From: Spirochaetaceae bacterium
Lineage (GTDB): Bacteria > Spirochaetota > Spirochaetia > SZUA-6 > Bin103
Assembly (NCBI GenBank): GCA_028818385.1
Contig: JAPPNY010000109.1
Span: forward strand, 1 to 25,930
Direction: 5' to 3'
DNA: 25,930 bases
A model generated the notes under the pieces. It did not search any database. It saw nothing but the letters and a program-made list of their open reading frames with translations, and was not told where the DNA came from. A program made the position numbers and the translations under genes. This document shows positions 15,967 through 24,175 of the stretch, one piece after another; positions within the stretch are counted from its first letter, which is position 1, and every line of letters begins with the position of its first letter.

Positions 15967-17916
15967 ATGGAACTGATTACTGATCTGGCGTGGCGGATCG
16001 GCGGACCGCAAGGGAGCGGCGTCGATACCGCGGCCCGCTTTTTCGCCCGCTCCTGCGCGGCGGCGGGCCTGCACGTGTTCGGCCATCGCGAATACTACTC
16101 CAACATCATGGGCCGCCACTCGTACTACGACGTGCGCGTGGCCGACCACCCCCTTACCTGCCACCGGAGCGAGGTGGACTTCATGGCGTCGTTCGACGCG
16201 GAGACGCTGGCCCGGAACGTGATGACGGTCGCGGACGGCGGCTGGCTGCTGCACTCGGAGCGGGACGCCGACGTGCCCCTGAGCCGGCTGAGCATGCTGG
16301 ACGAGCGGGTGGCCGAAGACCTGACCGCGCTGCTGGACGAGCGCGGCCTGCCGCACGGCACCGCCGGCCTGCTGGAGCTGGCGGCCGAGCGCGGCGTGCA
16401 CGCGCTGCCGGTGGACTTCGGCGCGGTGACCGGCGCCCTGGCGGAGGAGATGGGCATCCCGCCGGCGCGCGCCGACCGCACCCGCAACACGGTGTCGGTG
16501 GCGGTCTGCTGCGCGGCCATGGGGCTGGACCGCTCCTACTTGGTGAGCGCCCTGGACCGCGTGTTCCGCGGCCGCAAGCCGATCGTGGAGCTCAACGTAC
16601 ACGCCATCGACCAGGCGTACCGCTACGCGCTGCAGCGGTTCGAGGAGCGCTCGTTTCACCTCAGCCTCAAGCCCGGCGGCGCCGCGGACGGCCGCCTGTA
16701 CATCAACGGCAGCGAGGCGGTGGCCATGGGCAAGATGGCCGCAGGCCTCGCCTTCCAGACCTACTACCCGATCAGCCCCGCCACGGCGGAGAACACCTTC
16801 CTGGAGCGGCACACCCGCATCGGCCGCGAAGGCGGCGGCGACCAGGCCGTGGTCGTGGTGCAGACCGAGGACGAGATCGCGGCCATCACCATGGCGGCCG
16901 GCGCGGCGCTCACCGGCGTGCGCGCCTCCACCGCGACTTCCGGCCCCGGCTTCTCGCTGATGACCGAGGGGCTGGGCTGGGTCGGCATCAACGAGGTGCC
17001 GCTGGTGGTGACGCTCTGGCAGCGTGGCGGCCCGTCGACCGGCCTGCCCACGCGCACGGAGCAGGGCGACCTGCTGTCCGCCCTGCACGCCGGCCACGGC
17101 GAGTTCCCGCGCATCCTGATGGCTTCCTCCGACCTGGAGGAGGCGTTCGCGGACGCCGCGCAGGCGTTCAACTACGCCGAGCGCTACCAGCTCCCGGTCA
17201 TCCACCTGATGGACAAGGCGCTGTCCAGCACCACGCAGACCCTCACCCGCTTCGATCCGTCCACGCTGTCGATCGACCGCGGCGTGCTGTACGAGCCGAA
17301 CGGCCGCGCGCCGGAGCAGGGGTCTTTTCCGCGCTTCGCGGTCACCGACGACGGCATCTCGCCCCGACCGGTGCTCGGGCAGCCGGGCGGCATGCACTGG
17401 GTGACCGGCGGCGAGCACACCGAGGAGGGCCGCGTCACCGAGGACCCGGTGGTGCGCGAGCAACAGGTGGAGAAGCGGGAGCGCAAGCTGGAGCTGGCGG
17501 CGGCCGAGATCGGCACGGCGGAGAAGCTGGCCGTCTACGGCGCCGCCGACGCGGCGGTGACCGTGGTGGGCTGGGGCTCCACCAAGGGCGCGGTGCTGGA
17601 GGCGATGGATGCGCTGGCGGGCGAGGGCATCGGCGTGCGGCTGGTGCAGGTGCGCCTGCTCTGGCCGTTCCCGGGCGAGGAGCTTGCGGAGCTGCTGTCC
17701 GGCGAGCGGTCGGCAGGCCCGTTGGTGACCGTGGAGCTCAACCACTCCGGGCAGTTCGCGCGCCTGTTGGCGGAGCAGACCGGCGTGCGCGCCGCGCACC
17801 GCATTCTCAAGTACAACGGCCGGCCGTTCACGGCCGCCGAGCTGCAGGCGCCGCTGCGCCGCATCGCCGCCGGCGGCGCCGAGGCGCGGACCGTCGTCCG
17901 CAATCCCTGGGAGTAG
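15967..17916 (+). CDS. korA: 2-oxoacid:ferredoxin oxidoreductase, fused gamma-alpha subunit
   Basis: The 649-residue protein joins the gamma (acceptor CoA-side) domain, residues 1-190 with IGGPQGSGVDTAARFF near the start, to the alpha pyrimidine-binding domain of about 215-600. The alpha part shows YYPISPATAENTFLE (about 265-280), EDEIAAITMAAGAALTGVRA, ATSGPGFSLMTEGLGW and PTRTEQGDLLSALHAGHGEF, all strongly characteristic of the KorA branch. With the next gene it decarboxylates a 2-oxoacid, most likely 2-oxoglutarate, to the acyl-CoA while reducing ferredoxin. ATG 15967 is the first codon of the family N-terminus. Upstream in-frame codons lie in promoter DNA. The beta gene starts 7 bp downstream. 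The same fusion occurs in many aerobic and anaerobic bacteria and archaea. 2-oxoglutarate rather than pyruvate specificity is inference. Confidence 0.93.
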   Translation: MELITDLAWRIGGPQGSGVDTAARFFARSCAAAGLHVFGHREYYSNIMGRHSYYDVRVADHPLTCHRSEVDFMASFDAETLARNVMTVADGGWLLHSERDADVPLSRLSMLDERVAEDLTALLDERGLPHGTAGLLELAAERGVHALPVDFGAVTGALAEEMGIPPARADRTRNTVSVAVCCAAMGLDRSYLVSALDRVFRGRKPIVELNVHAIDQAYRYALQRFEERSFHLSLKPGGAADGRLYINGSEAVAMGKMAAGLAFQTYYPISPATAENTFLERHTRIGREGGGDQAVVVVQTEDEIAAITMAAGAALTGVRASTATSGPGFSLMTEGLGWVGINEVPLVVTLWQRGGPSTGLPTRTEQGDLLSALHAGHGEFPRILMASSDLEEAFADAAQAFNYAERYQLPVIHLMDKALSSTTQTLTRFDPSTLSIDRGVLYEPNGRAPEQGSFPRFAVTDDGISPRPVLGQPGGMHWVTGGEHTEEGRVTEDPVVREQQVEKRERKLELAAAEIGTAEKLAVYGAADAAVTVVGWGSTKGAVLEAMDALAGEGIGVRLVQVRLLWPFPGEELAELLSGERSAGPLVTVELNHSGQFARLLAEQTGVRAAHRILKYNGRPFTAAELQAPLRRIAAGGAEARTVVRNPWE

Positions 17917-17923
17917 CGAGAAT

Positions 17924-18904
17924 ATGGCAACAGCAACCCTGGACCGCAGGCAGGCGCTCAAGCAGTTCCGGGTGGATTACGCCAACGACTGGTGCCCGGG
18001 CTGCGGAGACTTCGGCATCCTGGGCGCGCTGCAGCAGGCGCTGGCCGGCATGGGCCGCCGTCCGCACGAGGTCGTGCTGGTCGGCGGCATCGGCTGCTCG
18101 GGCAAGGCGCAGTACTACGTCAACTGCTACGGCGTTCACACCCTGCACGGCCGGCCGCTGCCGTTCGCGACCGGCATCAAGCTGGCCAACCCGGAGCTGA
18201 CCGTGATCATCGTCGGTGGCGACGGCGACGGGCTGGGCATCGGCGCCGGCCATTTCGTCAACGCCGGCCGCCGGAACGTCGACCTGACCTACCTGCTGTT
18301 CAACAACGAGGTGTACGGCCTCACGCAGGGGCAGGGCGCGCCGACGCTGCAACTCGGCCTGCAGACCAAGAGCCTGGCGGAGCCGAACATCCAGGAGAGC
18401 GTCAACGGGCCGTCGCTGGCGTACGCCAGCGGCTTCACCTGGATCGGGCGGGGATACTCCTACGACGTCCGCCACCTGGTGCGGATGATCACCCGCGCGG
18501 TCGAGCACCCCGGCCTGTCGTTCCTGGACATCGTCCAGCCGTGCCCGACCTACAACGACCTGCACGACAAGGCGTGGTTCGGCGGCGAGGGCACCGAGAG
18601 CGGCGAGTCGCGCATCTACGACGTGGAGGCGACGGACTACGACGGCCGCATCCCGGCAGACGCAGACGCAGACGTCTACGCCGACCGGATCGCCGCGTTC
18701 TCGCAGAAGGCGCTGGAGTGGGGCGACCGCATCCCGATCGGCCTGCTGCTGGAGAGGGAGGGGGTGAGCGACTTCGGCGACCGCATCGGCAGTCGGCTCG
18801 ACGCCTACCGGACGCAGCCGCCGGCGGCGCGCGCCATCGCCGGTCCGGACGGCCGGCCCACCGCGGACATTACCGCCGTCTTCGACGAGTCCGGGGTCCC
18901 CTAG
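17924..18904 (+). CDS. korB: 2-oxoacid:ferredoxin oxidoreductase, beta (TPP) subunit
   Basis: The 326-residue thiamine-diphosphate-binding subunit pairs with the preceding gene. DWCPGCGDFG places Cys24 and Cys27, and IGCSGK adds Cys58, which are cluster- or structure-related cysteines in this branch. The TPP-Mg motif runs from GGDGDGLGIG (Asp100/Asp102) to LLFNNEVYGLTQGQ (Asn127, Asn128). No separate ferredoxin-like delta subunit is encoded nearby, as is usual for the two-subunit form, which holds one [4Fe-4S] cluster. ATG 17924 lies 7 bp after the alpha stop, with GGGAG overlapping that gene's end. A threefold GCAGAC repeat (18656-18673) encodes an ADADAD stretch. With sucCD it could complete a ferredoxin-linked 2-oxoglutarate to succinate route. 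Confidence 0.93.
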   Translation: MATATLDRRQALKQFRVDYANDWCPGCGDFGILGALQQALAGMGRRPHEVVLVGGIGCSGKAQYYVNCYGVHTLHGRPLPFATGIKLANPELTVIIVGGDGDGLGIGAGHFVNAGRRNVDLTYLLFNNEVYGLTQGQGAPTLQLGLQTKSLAEPNIQESVNGPSLAYASGFTWIGRGYSYDVRHLVRMITRAVEHPGLSFLDIVQPCPTYNDLHDKAWFGGEGTESGESRIYDVEATDYDGRIPADADADVYADRIAAFSQKALEWGDRIPIGLLLEREGVSDFGDRIGSRLDAYRTQPPAARAIAGPDGRPTADITAVFDESGVP

Positions 18905-18908
18905 CCGA

Positions 18909-20312
18909 CTAGCGGTCCGTCTCGCGCAATACGGAGAGCACGTCACTCGCGTCCACCAGGTGTACGCCGGTCGAGGCATCGATCCTGGCCGACGCCTCGG
19001 GCACGAATCTGACTCTTACCGCCTCCAGACCGGCAGTTCCGGGCACGCCGCCGATGCCGGGCAGGGGACCGGCCCTCGATACGGGGCCGGATCGTGCGGA
19101 CCACTTCGCCTCGCCAACCAGCAGCCGCCGGCCGTCGACCGAGCGCGCCACGACGTCGAGCTCGGGGGCGTTGCCGCGCCAGTAGCGCCGCGCCGGCTCC
19201 CAGGGTCCCAGGGGAGCCAGCGGCGTGTCGATCCGGTGCAGTTTCGGCACCGCCATGCGGCAGAGCTCCTCCCACGCGTGGCCGTCCAGGGCCGCCCGGT
19301 GCCGGCGCCAGTATTGCAGCCGGGTGTCGCGCGGCGCTTCCGCCAGGGCCGCCCGGTGCGGGGCCACGGCCGCGAACCACAGGCGCAGGAACGGGTCGTC
19401 GAGCCGGTAGAGGCTGCGCTTGCCGGACGCCGCGCTGCTCCCGAACGGGATCTCCCGGCGCACGAATTCCATCCCGGTCAGAGCGGCAAGCTGCCGCGTC
19501 AGGCTGGAGGCCGGCTTGCCGAGCCGGCCCGCGATCTCGCTGATGCGGTGGGCGCCGGCGCCGATGGCATCCAGCAACGGGCGCAGCGAGGTGGCCGGCG
19601 GCGTCTCGGCCAGCAGCAGGCGGTCCGGCTCCTCGTGCAGCGGGCCTGAGGGATCGAGGACCAACTCGTCGACCGCGGCGGCGAGGTCGCCTCCGTACGG
19701 TTCGGCGAGCTCCCAGTAGCGCGGCAGGCCGCCCCAGAGCGCGTAGGCGGACACCAGGGAGCGCGGCGGCGCCGCGGTGAAGACGTCGGCCAGGTAGCCG
19801 GGCCGCAGCGGGCGCACCGCGAATGCCTCCACCGCACGGCCGTACAGAGGAGCGTCGGCGTCGAGCACGGCGCCGTGCATCATGTGCCGGCTCGAACCGC
19901 TTACCACCAGGCACGGCCGCCCGCCGGGGCGGTCCAGCCAGTTCTGCAGCACGGCGGCCAGCGACCGGTCCGCGGCGATCAGGTACGGCAGCTCGTCGAG
20001 GATGAACGGTCCGTTCCAGCTCGCCCGCACCGCGGCGTCGACGAGGCGGGTGAAGAACGACCGCCAGTCCGGGTACTCGACGTCGGCGAACCCACCGAAC
20101 CGCTCCGCGACCGCGGCGGCCAGATAACGCCGCTGAACGGCGGGCGCCGACTGATCGGCGACCGTGTAGAGGCCGTCGCGGCGCCGCGACCACTCCAGAA
20201 GCAGGCGGGACTTGCCTACCCGGCGGCGCCCCCAGATGACGGCGAACGCCCCGGAGTGGCGCAACGCGTTGTCGAGGCGCCGCAGCTCGCCGGCACGATC
20301 GAGAAACTCCAT
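18909..20312 (-). CDS. AAA+ ATPase with C-terminal DUF234-type nuclease-like domain
   Basis: The 467-residue protein belongs to the archaeal-type ATPase/DUF234 group. MEFLDRAGELRRLDNAL precedes Walker A GRRRVGKS (28-35), and FILDELPYL is Walker B. LVVSGSSRHMMHG is the sensor region, and ALWGGLPRYWEL with a winged-helix segment (ISEIAGRLGKPASSLTRQLA) follows. The C-terminal part contains ELDVVARSVDGRRLLVGEAKW, the E/D...EXK arrangement of restriction-endonuclease-like folds, which is DUF234. These proteins are widespread, often in mobile or defence-rich DNA, and their role is not settled. I chose ATG 20312. A GTG at 20327 would add MHNSA. The promoter side is unusually AT-rich with repeated octamers. 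It converges on the korAB operon with 4 bp between stops. Confidence 0.88.
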   Translation of the reverse strand: MEFLDRAGELRRLDNALRHSGAFAVIWGRRRVGKSRLLLEWSRRRDGLYTVADQSAPAVQRRYLAAAVAERFGGFADVEYPDWRSFFTRLVDAAVRASWNGPFILDELPYLIAADRSLAAVLQNWLDRPGGRPCLVVSGSSRHMMHGAVLDADAPLYGRAVEAFAVRPLRPGYLADVFTAAPPRSLVSAYALWGGLPRYWELAEPYGGDLAAAVDELVLDPSGPLHEEPDRLLLAETPPATSLRPLLDAIGAGAHRISEIAGRLGKPASSLTRQLAALTGMEFVRREIPFGSSAASGKRSLYRLDDPFLRLWFAAVAPHRAALAEAPRDTRLQYWRRHRAALDGHAWEELCRMAVPKLHRIDTPLAPLGPWEPARRYWRGNAPELDVVARSVDGRRLLVGEAKWSARSGPVSRAGPLPGIGGVPGTAGLEAVRVRFVPEASARIDASTGVHLVDASDVLSVLRETDR

Positions 20313-20317
20313 CGCAC

Positions 20318-20354
20318 TATTATGCACGTGAGCATTATGTTCGTCGGCATAATA
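20318..20354. promoter_or_regulatory. AT-rich triple octamer (GCATWATR) upstream of the ATPase gene
   Basis: TATTATGC (20318-20325) is the exact reverse complement of GCATAATA (20347-20354), and a related GCATTATG lies between them (20332-20339). The two direct units are 15 bp apart. The cluster covers the start region of the DUF234 ATPase and stands out from roughly 70% GC surroundings. It fits multiple binding sites for one regulator, or an AT-rich promoter. Confidence 0.5.
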
Positions 20355-20372
20355 TATTGGAGATGTGCGGCT

Positions 20373-21308
20373 CTACGGGTCCTCCGGGGAAAGGCCGATC
20401 GAGCGCAGGGTGTCCGTGCGGACCTTGCACACCATCACGTAGGCGGGGTCGTAGATGTTGCCCAGGTCGTACTCGACCGCCTGGCCCAGCAGGGTGTGCG
20501 CGGCCGTTTCCGGCAGGCCCAGCTCGCCCAGCCAGCGCAGCATCTCGCCGGTCGCGTACTGCACGCACTGGTCGAGCGGGCGGCCGCAGCCAACGGTCAT
20601 CAGGTGGTCGCCCGAGACCGCGCGCGGCCAGGCGATGGTGCGCCCGGACAGCACGCGCACGGAGAAGGTGACGTCGGCCGACACCTCGACGCCGTTGCCG
20701 GTGATCTCGCCGTCGCCCTGCACGGCGTGGACGTCACCCAGGAAGAACAGCGCTCCGGGCACCGACACCGGGAACCAGACGGTGACGCCCGCCACGAAGC
20801 CGGCGTAGTCCATGTTGCCGCCGTGCGCGCCGGAGGTGGCCGTGGAGATCGCCTCCCCCCGGTCGGGGGCCACTCCGAAGCAGCCGATCATGGGGCGGAG
20901 CGGCACCTGCAGCGCCTCCAGGCCGGGCACGTCGATCGGCGTGGCGGTGCCGCCGTCGAGGTCCAGCCGCCAGTCGACCATCCGTTTCGTCCCGGCGTCG
21001 AAGCCGGGCTCCAGCACCTGCGCGTCCACGGGCGAGGTGGTGAAGCCGGTGGCGCGGTTGGGCGTGACGGCGTGCAGGGTCACCGCCAGCGCGTCGCCGG
21101 GCTCGGCCCCGTCGACGTGGAAGGGGCCGGTCTGCGGGTTGCCGCGCGGGGTCACCTGCTCGCCTGCTCCGTCGTTGCCGCCCGCGTCGACGGTGGAGGT
21201 GACCACGGTGTCGCCGTCGCCGATGGAGACCACGGGCTCGTGCGTGCCGAGGGTGCGGTAGTAGTGGGTGGGCCGGTACCGGTGCCGGAGCGGACGCTTT
21301 GCTATCAT
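20373..21308 (-). CDS. Acetamidase/formamidase family protein
   Basis: The 311-residue protein is a member of the FmdA/AmdA family, which hydrolyses formamide, acetamide or related small amides to ammonia and the acid. Recognisable blocks are GAEPGDALAVTL in the first half, PMIGCFGVAP, GAHGGNMDY (metal/active-site region), FFLGDVHAVQGDGEI (with the conserved Asp-His and Asp-Gly-Glu) and the C-terminal VEYDLGNIYDPAYVMVCKV. The length is within the shorter, roughly 300-residue branch. ATG 21306-21308 is the start. No ribosome site is obvious. It is divergent from the LLM flavin monooxygenase across a 71-bp gap, an arrangement that would allow joint control. A function in using nitrogen from amides is likely, but the substrate is unproven. 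Confidence 0.92.
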   Translation of the reverse strand: MIAKRPLRHRYRPTHYYRTLGTHEPVVSIGDGDTVVTSTVDAGGNDGAGEQVTPRGNPQTGPFHVDGAEPGDALAVTLHAVTPNRATGFTTSPVDAQVLEPGFDAGTKRMVDWRLDLDGGTATPIDVPGLEALQVPLRPMIGCFGVAPDRGEAISTATSGAHGGNMDYAGFVAGVTVWFPVSVPGALFFLGDVHAVQGDGEITGNGVEVSADVTFSVRVLSGRTIAWPRAVSGDHLMTVGCGRPLDQCVQYATGEMLRWLGELGLPETAAHTLLGQAVEYDLGNIYDPAYVMVCKVRTDTLRSIGLSPEDP

Positions 21309-21379
21309 CGGCGGCAGCTTACAACCCGGTCACCGTGCCGGCGAACCGCCCGAGAGACGGGACAAGGAGCCTGACGCGA

Positions 21380-22456
21380 ATGAAACTCGGAATGTTCATG
21401 ATGCCGCTGCATCCGCCGGAGCGCGACCGCACCGAAGGCTACGAGGAGGACCTGGAGCTGGTGGTGCGCTGCGACAAGCTCGGCTACGAGGAGGCGTGGA
21501 TCGGCCAGCACCACACCCTGGACTGGGAGCCCATCCCCTCCAACGACGTCTTCATCGCCAACGCGCTGCCGCGCACCTCGAACATCAAGCTGGGCACGGG
21601 CGTGACGATCATGCCCCTGCACCATCCGGCCAACATCGCCACCCGGCTGGCCTACCTCGACCACCTGGCGCGCGGCCGCTTCCTGATCGGCTTCGGCCAG
21701 GGTGGCGTACCGTGCGACTACGAGCTGTTCGGCCTGGACCCGGCCGAGGTCGGGCTGATGACCATACGCGGCATGGACATGGTCCTGAAGCTGTGGGAGT
21801 CCGAGGCGCCGTACGAGCTCAAGGACGAGTTCTGGGAGATCAAGGTCCAGAACCCCCGCCCCGACTTCAACATGGGCGACATCCTCAAGCCCTACCAGAA
21901 GCCGCACCCGCCGATCGCGACCAGCATCATCAAGGCGGAGTCGCGCGGCGCGCTCACCGCCGGCGAGCGCGGCTACATCCCGATCAGCGCCAACATGGTC
22001 ACCTCGCAGGTGCTCAAGCGGCAGTGGGAGGTCTACTGCGAGGGCGCGGCCAAGGCCGGCCGCCCGGAGCCGGACCGCGCCGACTGGCGGGTGTCGCGCA
22101 GCATCATGGTGGCCGACACCGACGCCGACGCCTGGGAGTTCGCCCGCGCCGACGGCGCGTACGCCCGCTCGTACGACTACCTGATCAAGATCCTCAAGGC
22201 CGGCATGGTGCAGGAGGCGATGAAACTGGACCCCGGCATGACCGACGACGACATCGACGTCCCGTACGTCCTGGAGAACCTGTGCATCATCGGCAGCGTC
22301 GACACGGTCGTGCGGCGCCTGCGCGAGGTGATCGACATCACCGGCGGCTTCGGCACGCTCTTGATGCTGGCCCAGGACTCGGACAACGACGAGCGCTGGT
22401 GGCGCTGCGTGGAGCTGCTCGCCACCGAGGTGGTGCCGGCGCTGTCGGACGGCTAG
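21380..22456 (+). CDS. LLM-class flavin-dependent monooxygenase (luciferase-like)
   Basis: The 358-residue protein is a bacterial-luciferase-like TIM-barrel enzyme that uses reduced FMN (or F420) and oxygen. MKLGMFMMPLHPPERD opens strand 1. YEEAWIGQHHTLDWEPIPSNDVF contains the His-rich substrate/flavin region. NIKLGTGVTIMPLHHPANIATRLAYLDHLARGRFLIGFGQG is the core signature, followed by the C-terminal block VLENLCIIGSVDTVVRRLREV. The nearest familiar relatives are limonene/alkane-type and acyclic terpene monooxygenases, so a hydrocarbon-like substrate is possible. AAGGAG (21364-21369) at a good distance supports ATG 21380. The flavin reductase partner is not in the window. The end of the gene carries an 11-bp tandem duplication that includes the stop codon. 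Confidence 0.92.
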   Translation: MKLGMFMMPLHPPERDRTEGYEEDLELVVRCDKLGYEEAWIGQHHTLDWEPIPSNDVFIANALPRTSNIKLGTGVTIMPLHHPANIATRLAYLDHLARGRFLIGFGQGGVPCDYELFGLDPAEVGLMTIRGMDMVLKLWESEAPYELKDEFWEIKVQNPRPDFNMGDILKPYQKPHPPIATSIIKAESRGALTAGERGYIPISANMVTSQVLKRQWEVYCEGAAKAGRPEPDRADWRVSRSIMVADTDADAWEFARADGAYARSYDYLIKILKAGMVQEAMKLDPGMTDDDIDVPYVLENLCIIGSVDTVVRRLREVIDITGGFGTLLMLAQDSDNDERWWRCVELLATEVVPALSDG

Positions 22457-22471
22457 GGGCCGGCTAGGGGC
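22450..22471. repeat. 11-bp tandem duplication at the edge of a low-GC island
   Basis: CGGCTAGGGGC occurs twice head to tail (22450-22460 and 22461-22471), spanning the stop codon of the monooxygenase. It sits 28 bp before the low-GC ATPase/TOPRIM pair. It could be a trace of integration or simple slippage. No matching copy is seen at the other edge near 24172. Confidence 0.6.
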
Positions 22472-22499
22472 GCGCCGGCGGTTCCGCTGGTGGTGGCCG

Positions 22500-23564
22500 A
22501 TGCTTGATCGACTCAGGATCCGCAACTATCGCGTGTTCGGCGATCTCGAAGTCACGCGGCTGAGCCGCGTGAACGTCGTCGCGGGCGGTAACAACGCGGG
22601 AAAGACATCCCTGCTGGAAGCGCTGTTTCTCCTCTCGGGAGGCGGCAACCCTCACTTGGCCCTGAATCCAAGCATCACCCGGACCGCGAACGATATCGAA
22701 ACCCGATCGGACGCGCGGATCACCGGCGACTCGGTTCGGGAGACCCTGTGGAAACCGCTGTTCTTCGGGTTCGACTTCGATCGCACCATCGAAATCACCG
22801 CGCATCATCAACCGTGCGGCGGTCTCTCGCTCACGGTCGCACTCGAACCTCGCACGAACTCGACCTTTCCCCTGGAGGACGCCGGCCGCGCGGACCAAGG
22901 CCTATTCGACCAACAACTGACGCTCAGATTCCAGCAGGGCGACGGACCCGCGATCCGCGCTGCCGTTCAACTCTCCGCGAAGGATATCCACTTCAAACAC
23001 CACCACGAGAAAGTCCCTTTCGCGGCCAGTTTGCACTCGTCCATATCACGTACCGGTCGCGAAGACGCGATCCTCCTGGGGACGCTACGGAAGCGAAAGC
23101 AGGGTGACGTGCTCCTCAAGCCCCTGCAGGCGATCGAGCCGCGCTTGAGAAGCATCGTAGACAACTCCTCCAGTGGCTGGCCCATGATCTGGGGCGACGT
23201 CGGGCTCCCCGAACTCGTGCCGCTGTCGGTCATGGGCGAGGGGATGACGAGATTTGCCAGCATCGTGCTGGGATTTGTAAGCGCCAAAAACGGCCTCGTA
23301 CTCATCGACGAAGTCGAGAACGGCATCCATCACTCCGTGCTGACCGACATGTGGCGGGTGATCGATGACTCCTCACGGCGCTATGGCGTCCAGGTATTCG
23401 CCACCACCCACAGCTTCGAGTGCGTCCAAGCCGCCGACCAGGCCATCCAGACTGACGACCTTGCTCTCCATCGTCTGGAGGTCGACGAAGGCCGATGCAG
23501 GTGTGTCACCTACGAGCGATCCGAGATCGCGGCTGCAATCCGCCATGACATTGAGGTCCGTTGA
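22500..23564 (+). CDS. OLD-like ABC/AAA ATPase (AAA_15/AAA_21 type)
   Basis: The 354-residue protein is an SMC/ABC-like ATPase. LRIRNYRVFGDLEV is the family's opening strand. Walker A is GGNNAGKT (29-36). An ABC-signature-like MGEGMTRF lies at 245-252. Walker B LVLIDEVENG has Asp270/Glu271, and the H-loop is ATTHS with His304. The coil region between the motifs is short, as in OLD-family and PARIS-AriA ATPases, and unlike long-arm SMC proteins. It contains no TOPRIM domain. That domain is supplied by the next gene, whose start overlaps this stop by four bases. Base composition is visibly lower in GC than both flanks, which suggests transfer. A likely role is an ATP-powered sensor or assembly scaffold for a nuclease or toxin, as in OLD, Gabija and PARIS (inference). 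Confidence 0.85.
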   Translation: MLDRLRIRNYRVFGDLEVTRLSRVNVVAGGNNAGKTSLLEALFLLSGGGNPHLALNPSITRTANDIETRSDARITGDSVRETLWKPLFFGFDFDRTIEITAHHQPCGGLSLTVALEPRTNSTFPLEDAGRADQGLFDQQLTLRFQQGDGPAIRAAVQLSAKDIHFKHHHEKVPFAASLHSSISRTGREDAILLGTLRKRKQGDVLLKPLQAIEPRLRSIVDNSSSGWPMIWGDVGLPELVPLSVMGEGMTRFASIVLGFVSAKNGLVLIDEVENGIHHSVLTDMWRVIDDSSRRYGVQVFATTHSFECVQAADQAIQTDDLALHRLEVDEGRCRCVTYERSEIAAAIRHDIEVR

Positions 23565-24175
23565 CTGTGAAGCCGCATGCCATCACGTCAGCGGTTCAAC
23601 TGCTGGTTGAAGGCAACGATTACCGAAACTTCTTTGAAGCGTTCCGTGATCATCTTCGGATTTCGCGGATGGAGATTCAGAACTACGGGGGCGTCAGTGA
23701 ACTGAGTAGCTTTCTCTCGGCACTGGTGAGGGCTCCGAGGTTTGCCGATGTCCGCCATCTCGGGATCGTGCGTGATGCCGAGTCCTCCGCTCGGTCGGCA
23801 TTTCAAAGTGTGCGTTCGGCGTTAAACAAAGCAAGACTGGCGCTCCCGGAAGAAATAGGAGTGGCTGCGCCCGGAACTCCCATCGTGAGCGTGTTGGTGT
23901 TACCCGAAGACGGGGCAGGCATGCTCGAAACGGTGCTGGCGCGTTCCTTTGCGGAAACCCGAGAAGACGGTTGCATCGACCGGTTCTTCACGTGCATCGA
24001 ATCAGCAGGGGGGACGATTCCTCGGCCTGACAAGGCACGGGCATGCGCCTACCTCTCCACGACCAGCGATCCTCGCGTCTCGGTAGGGGTGGCAGCGAAG
24101 CAAGGCGTCTGGGACTTCGAGCATGCTGCATTCACCAAGGTCCGCGAGTTTCTGTCTCGGCTGGGGGCTGCATGA
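23561..24175 (+). CDS. TOPRIM/DUF3226-like protein, partner of the ATPase
   Basis: The 204-residue protein begins with SAVQLLVEGNDYRNFFEAF, where Glu17 matches the catalytic glutamate of TOPRIM folds. It continues with IQNYGGVSEL and HLGIVRDAESSARSAFQS, where Asp72 and Glu74 provide the second acidic motif (Asp-X-Glu in place of Asp-X-Asp). This order resembles DUF3226/OLD-type TOPRIM proteins. VSVLVLPEDGAGMLETVL is another block common in that group. The TTG start (23561) overlaps the ATPase stop as TTGA. A GTG at 23567 is an alternative start that removes two residues. The segment is the least GC-rich of the window (about 48% in 23581-23640). Together the two genes form a split OLD-like module. 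I assign a defence or nucleic-acid-cleaving role by analogy only. Confidence 0.75.
   Translation: MTVKPHAITSAVQLLVEGNDYRNFFEAFRDHLRISRMEIQNYGGVSELSSFLSALVRAPRFADVRHLGIVRDAESSARSAFQSVRSALNKARLALPEEIGVAAPGTPIVSVLVLPEDGAGMLETVLARSFAETREDGCIDRFFTCIESAGGTIPRPDKARACAYLSTTSDPRVSVGVAAKQGVWDFEHAAFTKVREFLSRLGAA

Noticed and set aside
15949..17961. 670-residue open frame on the minus strand opposite korA
   Set aside because: It is antisense to a gene with clear catalytic motifs. High GC removes stop codons in shadow frames, and no protein motif is visible.
18656..18673. Threefold GCAGAC repeat in korB
   Set aside because: A short in-frame repeat in a surface loop region, with no sign of phase-variable function.
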